Source: Tomocerus qinae
Taxonomy: Eukaryota; Arthropoda; Collembola; Entomobryomorpha; Tomoceridae
DNA: 64,000 bases
Direction of reading: 5' to 3'
Assembly: GCA_020055645.1 (NCBI GenBank)
Contig: CM034546.1
Span: forward strand, 52,762,001 to 52,826,000
The position numbers and the translations under genes were made by a program. Within the stretch, counting starts at the first letter, position 1; every line of letters begins with the position of its first letter. The notes beneath the pieces were generated by a model. The model saw only the letters and a program-made list of their open reading frames with translations. It had not been told where the DNA came from and did no database searches. Shown one piece after another: positions 23,475 through 35,165 of the stretch.

Positions 23475-25412
23475 ATGGTAAAACCCATTACCACAAATTT
23501 GTTTTCGTGGTATGTGAAATGGGGAAACGTGTGGGGAGGTCTACCATTTAGTTGGGTATCCAACTGTCCAGGAAAATATATAGTATGGTCCACCAATAAA
23601 TCGGTCTTGTTGAAGTGGTGGCTGTTTGTGCTCTACACGCACATTTTTGAGTTGTATCTCTTAGCGAGAGCAATACATGAGACCCTTTATGGTGATACGA
23701 TTCGTGCCTGTTTGCATTTCATGTACATATTGGCAATAGGCATACCGACGATACCGACAACCGCTGTCTATATAACAATATTCACAAGAGAAGATACGGC
23801 AACTACTGTTAACTCTATACTGCCGACTTTCCTTAAATGGCGAAGTGAGTTAAGAAATGTTATTTTTTTAAATCTATATTTAATATTTAATAACATTTAT
23901 TCATTTATTAACATTTATTCATTTATTAACATTTATTCATTTATTAACATTTATTCATTTATTAACATTTATTCATTTATTAACATTTATTCATTTATTA
24001 ACATTTATTCATTTATTAACATTTATTCATTTATTAACATTTATTCATTTATTAACATTTATTCATTTATTAACATTTATTCATTTATTAACATTTATTC
24101 ATTTATTAACATTTATTCATTTATTAACATTTATTCATTTATTAACATTTATTCATTTATTAACATTTATTCATTTATTAACATTTATTCATTTATTAAC
24201 ATTTATTCATTTATTAACATGTATTCATTTATTAACATTTATTCATTTATTAACATTTATTCATTTATTAACATTTATTCATTTATTAACATTTATTCAT
24301 TTATTAACATTTATTCATTTATTAACATTTATTCATTTATTAACATTTATTCATTTATTAACATGTATTCATTTATTAACATTTATTCATTTATTAACAT
24401 TTATTCATTTTTTAACATTTATTCATTTATTAACATTTATTCATTTATTAAAATTATTATTTATTAAATAAATTATTTATTACAACTGTTAAAAAATTAA
24501 ATTTTTTAAACATCCTTTAACATTTTATTTTATTGTAGAACAATACTTTCTGAAGAAATATAAAAGTAGAATTGAACCACATGACGTCATCCTATTCTTT
24601 GGGCGTCTGGTTAATGTCACATACCCGATAGTATTGGGAGGTGGCATATTCATACTACCATTCGAATCCTTCTTCCTGACATCTTTATTGAACCCTGATA
24701 ACTTCAGCTACATTGCATTCTTGGCGCTGGCATTACTTCATATTTGGTGGGTATTCTGCGCATTTTCATTGTCGATGTTCCATGTGGCCGCAGGATTGTT
24801 TTTTGCTTCAACGATAAATACTTTCATCGAAGAATTGAGGTAATTACTTTTACTTCTCTTTATATGTTTGTTATCTATCTCATAAGTTAATATTATGACA
24901 TAAAAATTTATAGCTATGGAAGAAAAGTATATCGAACGATAAATAAATATCGACATATCAACACACTACCTCGAATCTACAGATTATTACAATTGGCTGT
25001 TGGGAAAGCAAATAGTATCTACAGTACTGCGCTCTTCGCTTTTACCTTCCTATTCAAGAGGCAGGCATATTTGGCCAATTATTTGCTTATCCTTTACCAT
25101 TCTCGGTTTCCCACTATTGTGAGTTTTTCGATTCTACTCTGGGCTGTCTTAGTGGCTACGGTTTGGTTGACTGTGCTCTACACAACCTCTATTCTATTTG
25201 AATCATCCTCCTCCTGCCTCAAATCTTGGAAACTTGTGTCAAATTCATATCATTCCGAAATGGATGAAGCGGTATTTCGGAAATTCCGTAAATCCTGCCA
25301 AACATGCCAATTGAGTATAGGCAGATTTTCGGTCATAAAGAAAAACAAGATAATTAAATATGTATATTCACTAAGTTTAGGAACATCGGAATGCATTTTA
25401 ACATTTGGCTAA
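23475..25412 (+). CDS. Gustatory-receptor-like 7TM chemoreceptor, three exons (Gr-like 5)
   Basis: Probable chemosensory membrane receptor of about 389 residues. Exons are 23475-23844, 24539-24839 and 24914-25412. Donors are GTGAGT and GTAATT; acceptors end ATTGTAG and TTTATAG. The phases are 1 and 2 and the joined frame is open throughout. The first exon is 370 bp, the same as in Gr-like 4. Hydrophobic segments include LLKWWLFVLYTHIFELYLLA, FLALALLHIWWVFCAFSLSM and FSILLWAVLVATVWLTVLYT. The C-terminal region CQLSIGRFSVIKKNK has the IGxFxxI pattern common before the last Gr helix. Intron 1 holds a minisatellite of about 31 units. The gene is intact by eye. It is more diverged than the others, so the family call is less certain. 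Confidence 0.75.
23890..24450 (+). repeat. 18-bp minisatellite inside intron 1 of Gr-like 5
   Basis: About 31 nearly perfect copies of TTCATTTATTAACATTTA. Only a few single-base variants are seen, for example ACATGTATTC at about 24220 and 24363. Because 18 is divisible by three, the reading frame stays open through the whole array, encoding a repeated NIYSFI. Splice sites on both sides argue that it is removed as intron. Confidence 0.95.
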
Positions 25413-25502
25413 GGTATCTACATTTTATGTTTAATGTTTAGTCGACGTAAATATAGTTGTTTATTAGTAGTGAAACGTTGTAAAAATTAGCTACAGAGAA
25501 AA

Positions 25503-25745
25503 ATATTTATCAACGAAGACTTACCCCTCAGCATCCGGAAAGCAAGAAACTTACTCAGATACAAACAAAAAGAAGCCTTCTCTAAAAACCTTGAGGCGAC
25601 GATCGACTACAATAAAAACAGTATTGAGATTGGTGGCGAAGTGTATTTTGTCATTAATGAAAAAATACAAACGTTAAGTGAAATGGATAAAGAAAACCAG
25701 AGCGACCCCGCTACTTTTTTAGATGCCTACATGGATCAACAATAA
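25503..25745 (+). pseudogene. LINE ORF1 C-terminal remnant
   Basis: An open stretch of about 80 residues without its own start, beginning IFINEDLPLSIRKARNL and ending at TAA 25743-25745. The pattern (NEDL, basic helix, EIGGEVYFVINEK) resembles the end of ORF1 proteins of CR1/Jockey-type LINEs. It overlaps the upstream extension of ORF2 by a few bases, as is common in these elements. The N-terminal part is missing through 5' truncation. Confidence 0.7.
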
Positions 25746-27526
25746 GTAGTTCCTGTTCAAATAATAAAAACACCAGGACAAAACAACTTAAGATAGCACA
25801 TGTGAACATAAGATCTTTAAGGAACAAATTACACTTAGTGGAACATCTGTTAAGCCTTGATGATTACGACATATTATGCATGACGGAATCGTTTCTTAAA
25901 GAAGGTATGTTATCACCAAAAATTAATGGATATAATGTTATAAGGATGGATAGGATGTACAAAGGGAATGGGGGGATTTGTATATTTTTAAAGCAATACT
26001 TAAAAGTTACGCAATTCAAATTTAAAAACGACAAGCTCTTAAAGCAAAACAATAACGTTGAATACGCCGCTATTAATGTTCAAATTAATTTTAGAAAGTC
26101 TTTTATAATTGTGTGCATTTATCGTGGTACTAATTACAAAAGTGAAGACCTAAACAACGACTATACTTCATTTGACATAATTTTTTCTGAATTATCTCAA
26201 ACTAGTAAAGAGGTCTTTGTGGTAGGAGATTTTAATTTAAATACGGGTAGGATGATTAATCAATTAGAAAAAATACTTTCTACCTACACATTCGAACAGT
26301 ATGTAAATGAGCCAACTAGAGGAGAAGCTACACTAGATTTATTTATTAGCAATAGTAAAAATAACATTGATGTATCAGTCAGTGAGAAACATCTAGCCGA
26401 TCACATGCTTGTATGTGGAACTGTGGAATTTCCTATTATAAAAAACAAGAAAAAGTGGATCATGACAAAACCAATAAATAATGAAAATATGACTAAGGTA
26501 GCAGGCGATTTATGTAAATATGATACTCTTATCACAGATTCTGTGAATTTAGATACTAAGCTTAATGACTTTTGTGATATAATTCAAAATAGCATAGTGA
26601 AACATGTACCTACAAAAAGATTTAAAGTTAATATAAATAAGAAGCCACTAACACTGTCAATCGAAACTAAAGACTTAATCAGACAAAGAAATCAGGTTTA
26701 TAAAATAAGTAAAAACAATCCAAGTGTAATTAATATAGTAATGGTAAAAATTCTTAACCAGGTGGTATCTAAAGCTATTCGTAAGGATAAGATAAACTCT
26801 GTTAATAATGACATTGAAAAGAATGGCGTATTCAGTGCAGTAGGAAATATATTCAACATAGGTAAACAAAAGACTGAAAAATGTAATCTTAATGTAGATG
26901 ATCTAAACAACTACTTTGTATCTGTATGCACCCAAACAGAAACAGCTGTAACAATTCCCACAAAGCATGATAGTATAGTTGAACCTATAAATTACTTTAG
27001 AGTAACTGCAGTAACAATTCCAGAAATGTTTCAAGCATGGAAAATGCTAAAAAAGAAAGATTCCAAATCTTTTGACTCACTTGATTTTGCACCGATATAT
27101 TTTAAATATTTAATACACGCACCCAATGTCTATCTTGGCCTACACGAGATATTTAATGAAAGTATTGCACAGGGGTATGTATGTAACAAACTCAAGGTGT
27201 CAAAAGTTATCCCAATTCCAAAAGTTACCGATGCGAGTGAACCAGCTCAATGTAGACCAATTTCAATTCAAACAGTACCCTCAAAAATATTAGACAAGTG
27301 CATTTTTAATAAGTTATCAAAGTTTGTAACTCAAAATGACATACTTTGCAAGACACAATTCGGGTTTCGAAAAAATCACTCAACTGTTCATGCCCAAATT
27401 GCTCTAACAGACTTCTTATTTAAAGAAATTGATAAAAGAAATGTGTGTATAATATTATCACTTGATATTTCCAAAGCGTTCGATAAAGTTGTGGCAAAAA
27501 TTGAAATTGAAATGAAAAGAAATTGA
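25742..27526 (+). pseudogene. LINE ORF2, endonuclease and first half of reverse transcriptase
   Basis: Encodes the nuclease that nicks target DNA and the start of the polymerase that copies the element RNA. Endonuclease motifs: AHVNIRSLRNK at the start, the TESFL motif, VVGDFNLN and LADHMLV near residue 200. RT motifs: IPIPKV, CRPISI, TQFGFRKNHST and LSLDISKAFDKV. The frame then breaks near 27495-27526, where a short AAATTGAAATTGAAATG duplication is seen. The frame can be read from 25742, upstream of the first ATG-like codon. Confidence 0.88.
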
Positions 27527-27850
27527 AATGGTATGGAATCGAGCCACATTGGTTCGAATCGTACCTAGAAAGCAGATCTCAATTTGTAGCGATAGAAAAT
27601 GATAAATCTGAAGTCAAAAGTATAAATCTTGGAGTGCCCCAGGGGTCCGTTTTAGCGGCATTATTATTCTCCATACTCATTAATGACCTTCCTCTCTATA
27701 TTAAAAATAGCCTAACTATACAATTTCCTGACGACAACCAATTGACTATTTCTGGAAAGCCATCTGATATTAAATTTATACTAGAAAAGCTAACTGAAGA
27801 CTTAAATAGCGTTGTACTGTGGATGGAAAATAATAAAATGCACTTAAATG
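27523..27850 (+). pseudogene. LINE ORF2, second half of RT palm (5' of MITE)
   Basis: Continues the RT in a new frame: LGVPQGSVLAALLF is followed by FPDDNQ in place of the usual F/Y-A-D-D, so the catalytic box is substituted at its second position. The thumb motif NKMHLN runs directly into the MITE. Removing the MITE and one copy of its 8-bp duplication rejoins this frame to 28271. Confidence 0.88.
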
Positions 27851-28262
27851 CAGTGTTGTACTGTTGACCACTTTTTTGCATTTTGACCGGGCCACTGGTC
27901 AAAATGGTCAAAATGGTCAAAATGGCTAAAATGGTCAAAATATCAGTATACAGTTACTTAGGCTAGCAAATGAAATTTAAAATATTTAGAGAATGAAATA
28001 TGGCCTAAAACCAATGAAACACTATTCTACTAACATCAGACTACAGAATGACACTCTCTAATCATTTTTAACTGCAATCTTTAGAAAGTTGTATTTGTTG
28101 TTTACTGTTGCAGTAAAAGCTACCTTGGGGTCTCAATTAACCCCAAACAGGCATTTTGTCCATTTTGACCATTTTGACCACTTTTTAATTTTTTTTGACC
28201 GGGCCATTTTGACCATTATGACCATTATGACCACTAGTGGTTTTAACCACTGCACAACACTG
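27851..28262. mobile_element. hAT-type MITE inserted in the LINE
   Basis: 412 bp flanked by the exact 8-bp duplication CTTAAATG (27843-27850 and 28263-28270). TIRs begin CAGTGTTGT. Sub-terminal regions are runs of GGTCAAAATG and its complement. No coding. It inserted after the LINE. Confidence 0.94.
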
Positions 28263-28270
28263 CTTAAATG

Positions 28271-29071
28271 TTGAGAAGACAAAAATGTTAATTGTCACAA
28301 GTCCGTACATTCTAAAATCTATTGGCGACGTTGAGCTAAAGTTCAATGACAATGTTATTAAATCGGAAAAGAGTATGAAAGTACTAGGCTTGATAATTGA
28401 CCAAGAATTAAACTGGAAACAAAACATTGCTGAAACAAGGAAAAAATGTAATACATTAATATGGTCTCTTTTTCCTATACAATACTTACTTAGCGAAATA
28501 AATACAAAAATTGTAATGAATGCATACGTAGTCAAAAATTAGGTATATGGCAGTAATTTGGGGCACAGCAAATATCACAGATATTAAATATATAGAGAAA
28601 TCAGTAAGAAGTGCAGGGAGATTTGTACTACATAAGCAGAAATATGAAGAAGTAAAATATGACATATCTGTAAACATGAAATGGCTATTTCCTAAATACT
28701 TATACAAATATGAACTCTTAAAGCTAACATATTCTATTATTAAAAATAGTAATTGTCCACCGTATTTCATAGACTACTTAAAACTAGATACAAGCCAAAG
28801 ACATACTAGAAATAAAGAATATACGTATTCACTCAAAGATCACAAGACAAGGTACGCAAGTAGATCATTCTCAGCACAAGCAGAGAAAGCTTGGTGTGAA
28901 CTACCTGACTCAATAAAGCTAGCAGAGAACCCGTACGTATTTAGGAAGCAATTGCTGGAGTACCTATTACAATTACAAAAAGATGAGACAAATGAAAAGG
29001 TGTACAGCTTAATTGATTTTTCGATTTATGACGAAACGATTAATGAGGTCGCTAGATTACCTGTAACGTAA
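28271..29071 (+). pseudogene. LINE ORF2, 3' part
   Basis: The frame resumes with VEKTKMLIV and the LGLIIDQELNWKQN motif (conserved thumb region, usually LGV.ID..L.W..H). It then breaks near 28540 and resumes at 28547 with MAVIWGTA through the C-terminal domain, which ends near 29071 (AWCELPDSIK, ending ...YLLQLQKDE). Typical LINE C-terminus, no function left. Confidence 0.85.
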
Positions 29072-29393
29072 TGTAATTCCTAATATCTAAATAACGTTAA
29101 GTGAAAAATAAGTGTATGTAATGAATATTCCCTATAATGTAACAAATAATTCGATTTGCTAATTTGGAACCCACAATGTAAAGATCCTAACAATGTAATA
29201 ACCTACAACGAAGGAAATTGTTCTGAATAAATTATTATTATTATTATTAGCTCTATATTGGACGTAGCAATCTAGAAATGTGGAATAGAATGTAGTAGTT
29301 AAGGAAATAGAAAATGTTTATTCATATTAGAAAATCGAATGAATACTTCGGGACCTAGGCATAATAGTAAATAATAATAATAAGTAATAAGTA

Positions 29394-29438
29394 ATAAATA
29401 GGCTAACAAGTGTTTCAAACTCTTGTTAGCCTATTTAT
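29394..29438. repeat. Perfect 17-bp hairpin
   Basis: ATAAATAGGCTAACAAG at 29394-29410 faces its exact complement at 29422-29438 with an 11-base loop. It stands alone in non-coding DNA just past the LINE. Confidence 0.85.
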
Positions 29439-29439
29439 C

Positions 29440-31073
29440 GAAAGTTTTTCCGCCTTTTACAAAAAGGAATGAAACGTTATGTCAAATTTGCATAGGCAGA
29501 CTTTTTGCTCATAACCAAAAGCAAGATAAATACATACCGTAAAATCTATAATAAGCCTTTAATTCAGTTACGCTAAGCTAAACGCCGGGTGCAGGTCTGT
29601 GATAAAAGCCGGGTGTCCAAAAAACACCTGGTCTTAAACATAGATGTTCTCAAAACGCTGTTTTGGTAAATGCACTTGATGGAACTTAATGTTGGTTGTG
29701 TTTTAGTCGTCCAAGTTTAATTATGATGCTTGCTGAACAGATGCGGGGAGAGGTGACATCAAGGCACGTTGTGAGACGCTCAAAGCGGGTCCCTTTACCT
29801 ACTTCTGCAATTTTTTAAACGGGATTTCATATACTCACTCACTTTCAACGATCCAATGTACGTACATTAGATTAAGGACCTTTTCGTTTTCACTGCCAAA
29901 CGAAAAATGAATGTCTTTTTCATCTTTAAGGGACATGCTATATCGATATCGTTATGTACATCAAAAGCCTAAGTTATTATTATAATGTTTGAAGACAGTT
30001 AATGAATGAATTTTAAGCAACTGCAAAGTCCTTTTTAAACAGTTATTTAAATTTCAAATGCTGTAATTGGTATACTATTATTGCAATGATAAATATGTAG
30101 TATATCCCGATAGCACACCGTCACCAGTATGACGTGCCATATAAATCCTTAACATGGACTTTTGTTGTAAACAATTATTTGGAAATAAAAGTTCATAATA
30201 TATTCAAAATAAATTACCCCTAAATAAAAAATATGTTGCGAGCAACTCTTGCAATAAATTGTTTGTTACATGGCAGTTTGTAAAGGATTATAACAACGTA
30301 ATTACCTTCGAGAAATAATATCTCTCAAGTCTGACTTAGCCCACATGTATTTTTTCTGTACTGCATTGTAGTGAGGATAATATTTCCGAATAGAAATGGT
30401 TTAATACAAGTAAAATGTGCTGTAATATTTAGTGTGTTTAAGTGTAATTTAAATTAGCAATAGTCAAACACAATTACAACTGTCTAACTATATTATTGTT
30501 TTGTTTACATGATGGTAGGGTACAAGTTCACAAAATGACGCTAAGCTGCAAGGAAGCCTCCGATTATGATTTAAAACAGAAAATAATTAACATTACACAA
30601 TTTTAACCTGTAGGAAGCAAAAAATGTCTACTTTTACTGAAAATAAGGACATTTAGGGCTACATTTTACATTGCAAGTCTTAATTGCGTGAATTTCATAA
30701 ATATATAACAGGAGTGTCAATATTACTGATGTCCTGAAACGAAAGAAAAATACAAATACTTGGACAGAGCAAATAATATAATATTGTTCCCAACTTTTTC
30801 CTCACATTCTTAACGTAAAATAACGCCGTAATCTTAATCAGTACATTTTTAAACTATATGTCCTTGAGTTAATTTTTTTGTTTTTATATTTCTAATAAAT
30901 AATCCTAATATTTTTCGATGAAATAGGATTTTTGCAAAAGTTGCATAAATTATGATTTTTGAAACGCTATTAATTTTCAGAATCTATTAATATTACTGAG
31001 TTACTGTATTAAACATTAATAATACTTACATTACATTTTTAATCTCCCAAATATATTTGAATAAGAAATACGA
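29440..31073. other. Intergenic, nothing firm
   Basis: About 1.6 kb. Near 29495-29540, GGCAGACTTTTTGCTCATAA followed by AAGCAAGATAA is similar to the last exon of Gr-like 5, so a tiny receptor relic is possible. Otherwise only AT-rich sequence. Confidence 0.4.
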
Positions 31074-34005
31074 TCATTTTTCCCAAACTCGTAATTCAAT
31101 GTCATTTAAGGGTCGATTAGTTATAATTGGCGGATGACGTTCAATATGTTTCGACAATTCATAATAATTAGCAAAGCTTTCCCCACAAAATTCGCATTTT
31201 GACTTGTGAATACTTTTATGGTTTCTTAAGGAGGTACCATCCCTGAATTTCATTCCACACATATCGCATGAATATATTGTGCTATCAGCATGAACCCGCA
31301 TATGTCCGTTTAACTCGACCTGTCGTTTAAATATTTTCCCACAAATGTGACACGCATGTTCTTTTTCCTGCAGTTCTTCTGGTTTATGGGTCAACAACAT
31401 ATGAGCTTTTAATTCATCCGAGTCTTTAAATCCTTTCTTGCAAATCCGACAAGTAGGAAATGTAATCACTACATTATGATATTCTTTAGCGTGCTCCGTC
31501 AATGGTTGAGACGTGTGAAATGAGAGACCACAAAGTTGGCATTTGAATGGCTTTTCGGGAGCATTCTTCAAATGTCCTGCCAGAGGCTCAGGAGTTTCAC
31601 TTCTTGCTTTGGCAAATGTAGGGTCAAAAAGCGTTTTATCCACAGTGTGTGTTTTATGATGATTCACTAGAGCTTCAGACTCTGAAAATTTCTGTCCACA
31701 GATCTTGCACTGAAATGGTGTACCCTCTATGTGAATTTTGTAATGCAACTGCAAGCCTCTGTAATCGGCGTATCGTTCTTTACAGATATCACACTCATAA
31801 ACTCTGTTGCGTAAATGGATCATTTTGTGTTGTGTTAGAGAACATTGGTCTTTAAATTCTTTCTCACAAAAATCACAACTATATTTTTCGTTGCTGTTTT
31901 CAGGATGCTGAAGTGAGCTAGAAATTGCGTCGTCATTTTCAATATTTTGAATTGTGTTGTCACTTAGTTCTTTTTCTCCAGGAGGATTTTCAACTTGTTT
32001 CACCGCTTCATCTTTTGGGGAAGGAATTTTTACAGCATTAATACTACTTGAAGTTGCTTCTTGGTCTTTCGTTTCTGGATTTGCGGGATTTGGATTTGAA
32101 ATTGAAGAAATAGGTCTTAGAAGCGGATGCCTTTGAATTATATGGCTTTCCAAAAGTTGTAATTCTTTATAACTGTTACCACATGATTCACAAATGAAGG
32201 GATGAGGACTTTCTCCTTTGTGGGTGGTCTTATGATGTGCTTTTAAAGCGGGAGACGTTCTGAATGCGCTGAAACATTCACTACATGAAAAAGGTCTATA
32301 GTCAGTGTGAACACTCATGTGTCTGGTCAATTTGGCTTTCTTCAAAAATATTTTCCGACAAACGGAGCACGGAAATGTTATAATTTGGGACGAATGTTCT
32401 CTTTTCTGGTGATGAGTCAATAAGTGGAGTTGTTGGAACACTTTATCACATAAATGACAAGAGTACAGTTTACATTCGGTGTGAGAATTCATGTGATACT
32501 CCAAGTTATAAGCATTCGCATACCGTTTTCCACAAATTTTACAACTAAAAGGTTTTTCTTTTACTTCATCATGGGTCATCATAATATGTTTGTTCAGGTT
32601 GGTTGAGTCTGGAAATACTTCCCGACAATACTGACACATTTGCGTGTGCTCAAGTTTATAGTGATTGTTCAAAGAACCGCTTGTGTTGAAACATTTCTTG
32701 CAAATGTCGCATTCTTTGTGAACAGATTTTTTGTGGAGTTTCAATCTAACTAGTGTTGAGAATACTTGGCCACATTTGTCACATAAATTTCCTCCTAGAT
32801 ATCCCAAGTCTGTGCTCATTGGCTCAAAAATTTGTTCCGGTTCTTTTACAGTTGAAATATTATCATAGTCCTTATTACTAGCAGGCAGGTCATTTTCTTC
32901 ATCTTCCGAAGAACTACTTGATTCTACTGGGGACCAATCTACATTTTCTTCATTATCCAAATCAGATTTCATGTCTACGGCTTTTAGAGGTTTGATTTGG
33001 AAAGGTGTTTCTATCCGTTTTTTGTGCTCTGAAATAATTTAAGAAACATGTGTAAGTTATTACCACTTTTTGTCTACATAATAATAAAATAATTTGGATA
33101 GATAATTATTAGCTAGAACGACAATTCGAACAGACCTTGTACAATGTGTGCTCTTACAATTTGTTTCGGTCCTGAATGCAAGCCTTTATGAACTCCCCTT
33201 TCCTTGTACTTGGCTGATAATACAATCGCCTTTTTAATTTCCATTTGCAAGCTTGTAAACGTTTTCTGCAGCAAAGACATTTCATTAAAGGTACTTCTGG
33301 CTTTTTTAACCAAAACTGAACAGGGTGTACAGTAATTAATCCATTCATAATTATTTCCATATTCTTGTAAAAACGTGGCAAAAACACTGTCAGGAATCTC
33401 CAACAGGTTTTTCAAAAAGAATTGCACTTGCAGTTCATCCACTTTAATTCTCTTGCTTTCGTTACTGCTTTCTGTTGACAAACGAAATAAAACATCAAAC
33501 ATAAATTTTTTAATAGAAATTTAATAATACTAAATTATGCTAAATTACTGCTACTACTTATACTAAATTATTTTTATACTAAATTATTGTTAATAAATAC
33601 TACAAAGTATGTGGTATTAATAATCCATGGAAAATAATATAAAATTGTAAATAGCCACATTTACGTTGTAAATTAAGTAGGTTATTTTACAAAGTATTAA
33701 ACGATTTTTAAAATTATAAGAAACCAGTCCTTGTTACAAATAAAATCAATTTCCTCAGAATAAATAAACTGTAACTTAAGAAAGCTATGGCAATGGTCAC
33801 ATGTTTTGGAAGTTTGAAATGAGTATTTGGAATAAAAGTATGATCATGAGTGTGAAAACAAACGGTTAACAAGTTTTAATTTTTATGAAGTGTAATTGTT
33901 ACCTGTTACAAAAGACTCTTTGTTTTCCTCTGTGACTCCAAATGCGTCAAAGTGGTTAGGGTTGACACTAAGACACAGAATACACTTCTTGAAATCTGAA
34001 TCCAT
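31074..34005 (-). CDS. C2H2 zinc-finger protein with ZAD-like N-terminus, 16 fingers
   Basis: Probable nuclear DNA-binding transcription regulator of about 797 residues. Exons on the minus strand are 34005-33903, 33471-33136 and 33028-31074. Donors are GTAACA and GTCTGT; acceptors end CAACAG and TTTCAG. Both introns are phase 1 and the joined frame is open. The N-terminus has CILC (residues 9-12) and, in exon 2, CTPC, the two C-x2-C pairs expected of a zinc-associated dimerisation (ZAD-type) domain. An acidic linker rich in Ser/Glu/Asp follows. The large exon then carries 16 C-x2-C...H-x3/4-H fingers in two blocks of eight. The blocks are separated by a Ser/Pro/Glu-rich spacer near the middle. 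DNA target unknown. Confidence 0.88.
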
Positions 34006-35165
34006 TATTGATGTTAAAAATGTAGAATTTTCTGAAGACTAAAATACGAAATAGCAATCGTAATCAGTGAAATAATTGGCGATATTTAAAGGCAATCACT
34101 CACATTTTTGGTTTAAAAAAATTCAAAGTGTATTATAAGCATTGCGAACAAATAATACTAATTGCTCTGACCAACACTTAATAAACGTCAGGGTTGCAAG
34201 AACCAAACTCCCACCAACTCCAATTTTCTTTGTATATTTATTTATATACGTAAGTTTTGGGTATGTAGTTATTACCTGATTATTATTGTTTTTCTTAGAA
34301 TTGACGATGAAAAGGTGCTATATACCAAATGTTTCTTAATATTTCTATATATATAATCAGGTAGATTATAGAAATGCATTATATATTTCTGTCCCTAAGC
34401 AGCTTAACGGCTTGTGTTTCAGCGTGTCAATGTGGAATATTTACATGTTACATAGTGTGGAGCCGTGCAGCATTATAGCTGAAGAAACTGAACACTTTAA
34501 TTCCTATATCCACGTTCAATCGGAATGAGTGTTACAACTATTGAAACCTTTGTCGCTCGTCGAAAAATGGAATAGAGGAGACCATTATCCAGGTAATTTC
34601 TCGGAAGATACGGACGTTTCTAAGGGGTTAGGGTTGTTGCACGCATAGGCTTTCCCAAAATAGTCCTAATATTTACCGTCGTCGAGAGTGTATACAGGGA
34701 TGATGAAAACATTAGGCCCCTCTGCAAATTTATATAAGTGTCATGCTCCCTCAGCCTCCGCATTTATTTAAAGTAGTGGAGTATTATTCCTGGACTGTGA
34801 ACTGCCTATTGGGCCTTAGATAAATGTATTGCATAAAGTACCATTCTTAGAACATGCTTTGCAGCTACTTGTTAGGTTGTAAGTAAGACAAGCAAGCTCT
34901 AAATGAAAAGCACACGCATTGTCGACAGTGAACCTTTTTTCATAGTTAAAATTCTTTGAAAACGGCTTACAGAAATATAATATGTGTCGGAACTTAGCAA
35001 ACTGAATGTACTCTACTAGATCTAGTAAACGAGAAATAAGCCTATAAAGCCATCGCATACCATTTATCCTTTCAGAATTACTATTACAGATAATCGCATA
35101 AACTTACCCGAAGCCCAAGAAAATGACAGCAGCTAACACCCATATTTGAAAATTCAAAAACATAT
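34006..35165. other. Intergenic, probable upstream region of the zinc-finger gene
   Basis: About 1.1 kb upstream of the zinc-finger start. No motif that can be defended as promoter, no other gene. Confidence 0.45.

Larger units (their letters stand above)
25500..29255 (+). mobile_element. 5'-truncated, decayed LINE of CR1/Jockey type
   Basis: Order: ORF1 tail, apurinic-type endonuclease, reverse transcriptase, C-terminal domain and a 3' tail of ATT repeats (about 29235-29250). Frame breaks and a MITE insertion (27851-28262) make it inactive. Motifs and the ATT tail fit the broad CR1/L2/Jockey group; the exact clade is not resolved. The 5' boundary is approximate. Confidence 0.9.

Noticed and set aside
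23475..24467. 330-residue protein with NIYSFI repeats
   Set aside because: It is exon 1 of Gr-like 5 running into an intronic minisatellite; good splice sites remove the repeat.
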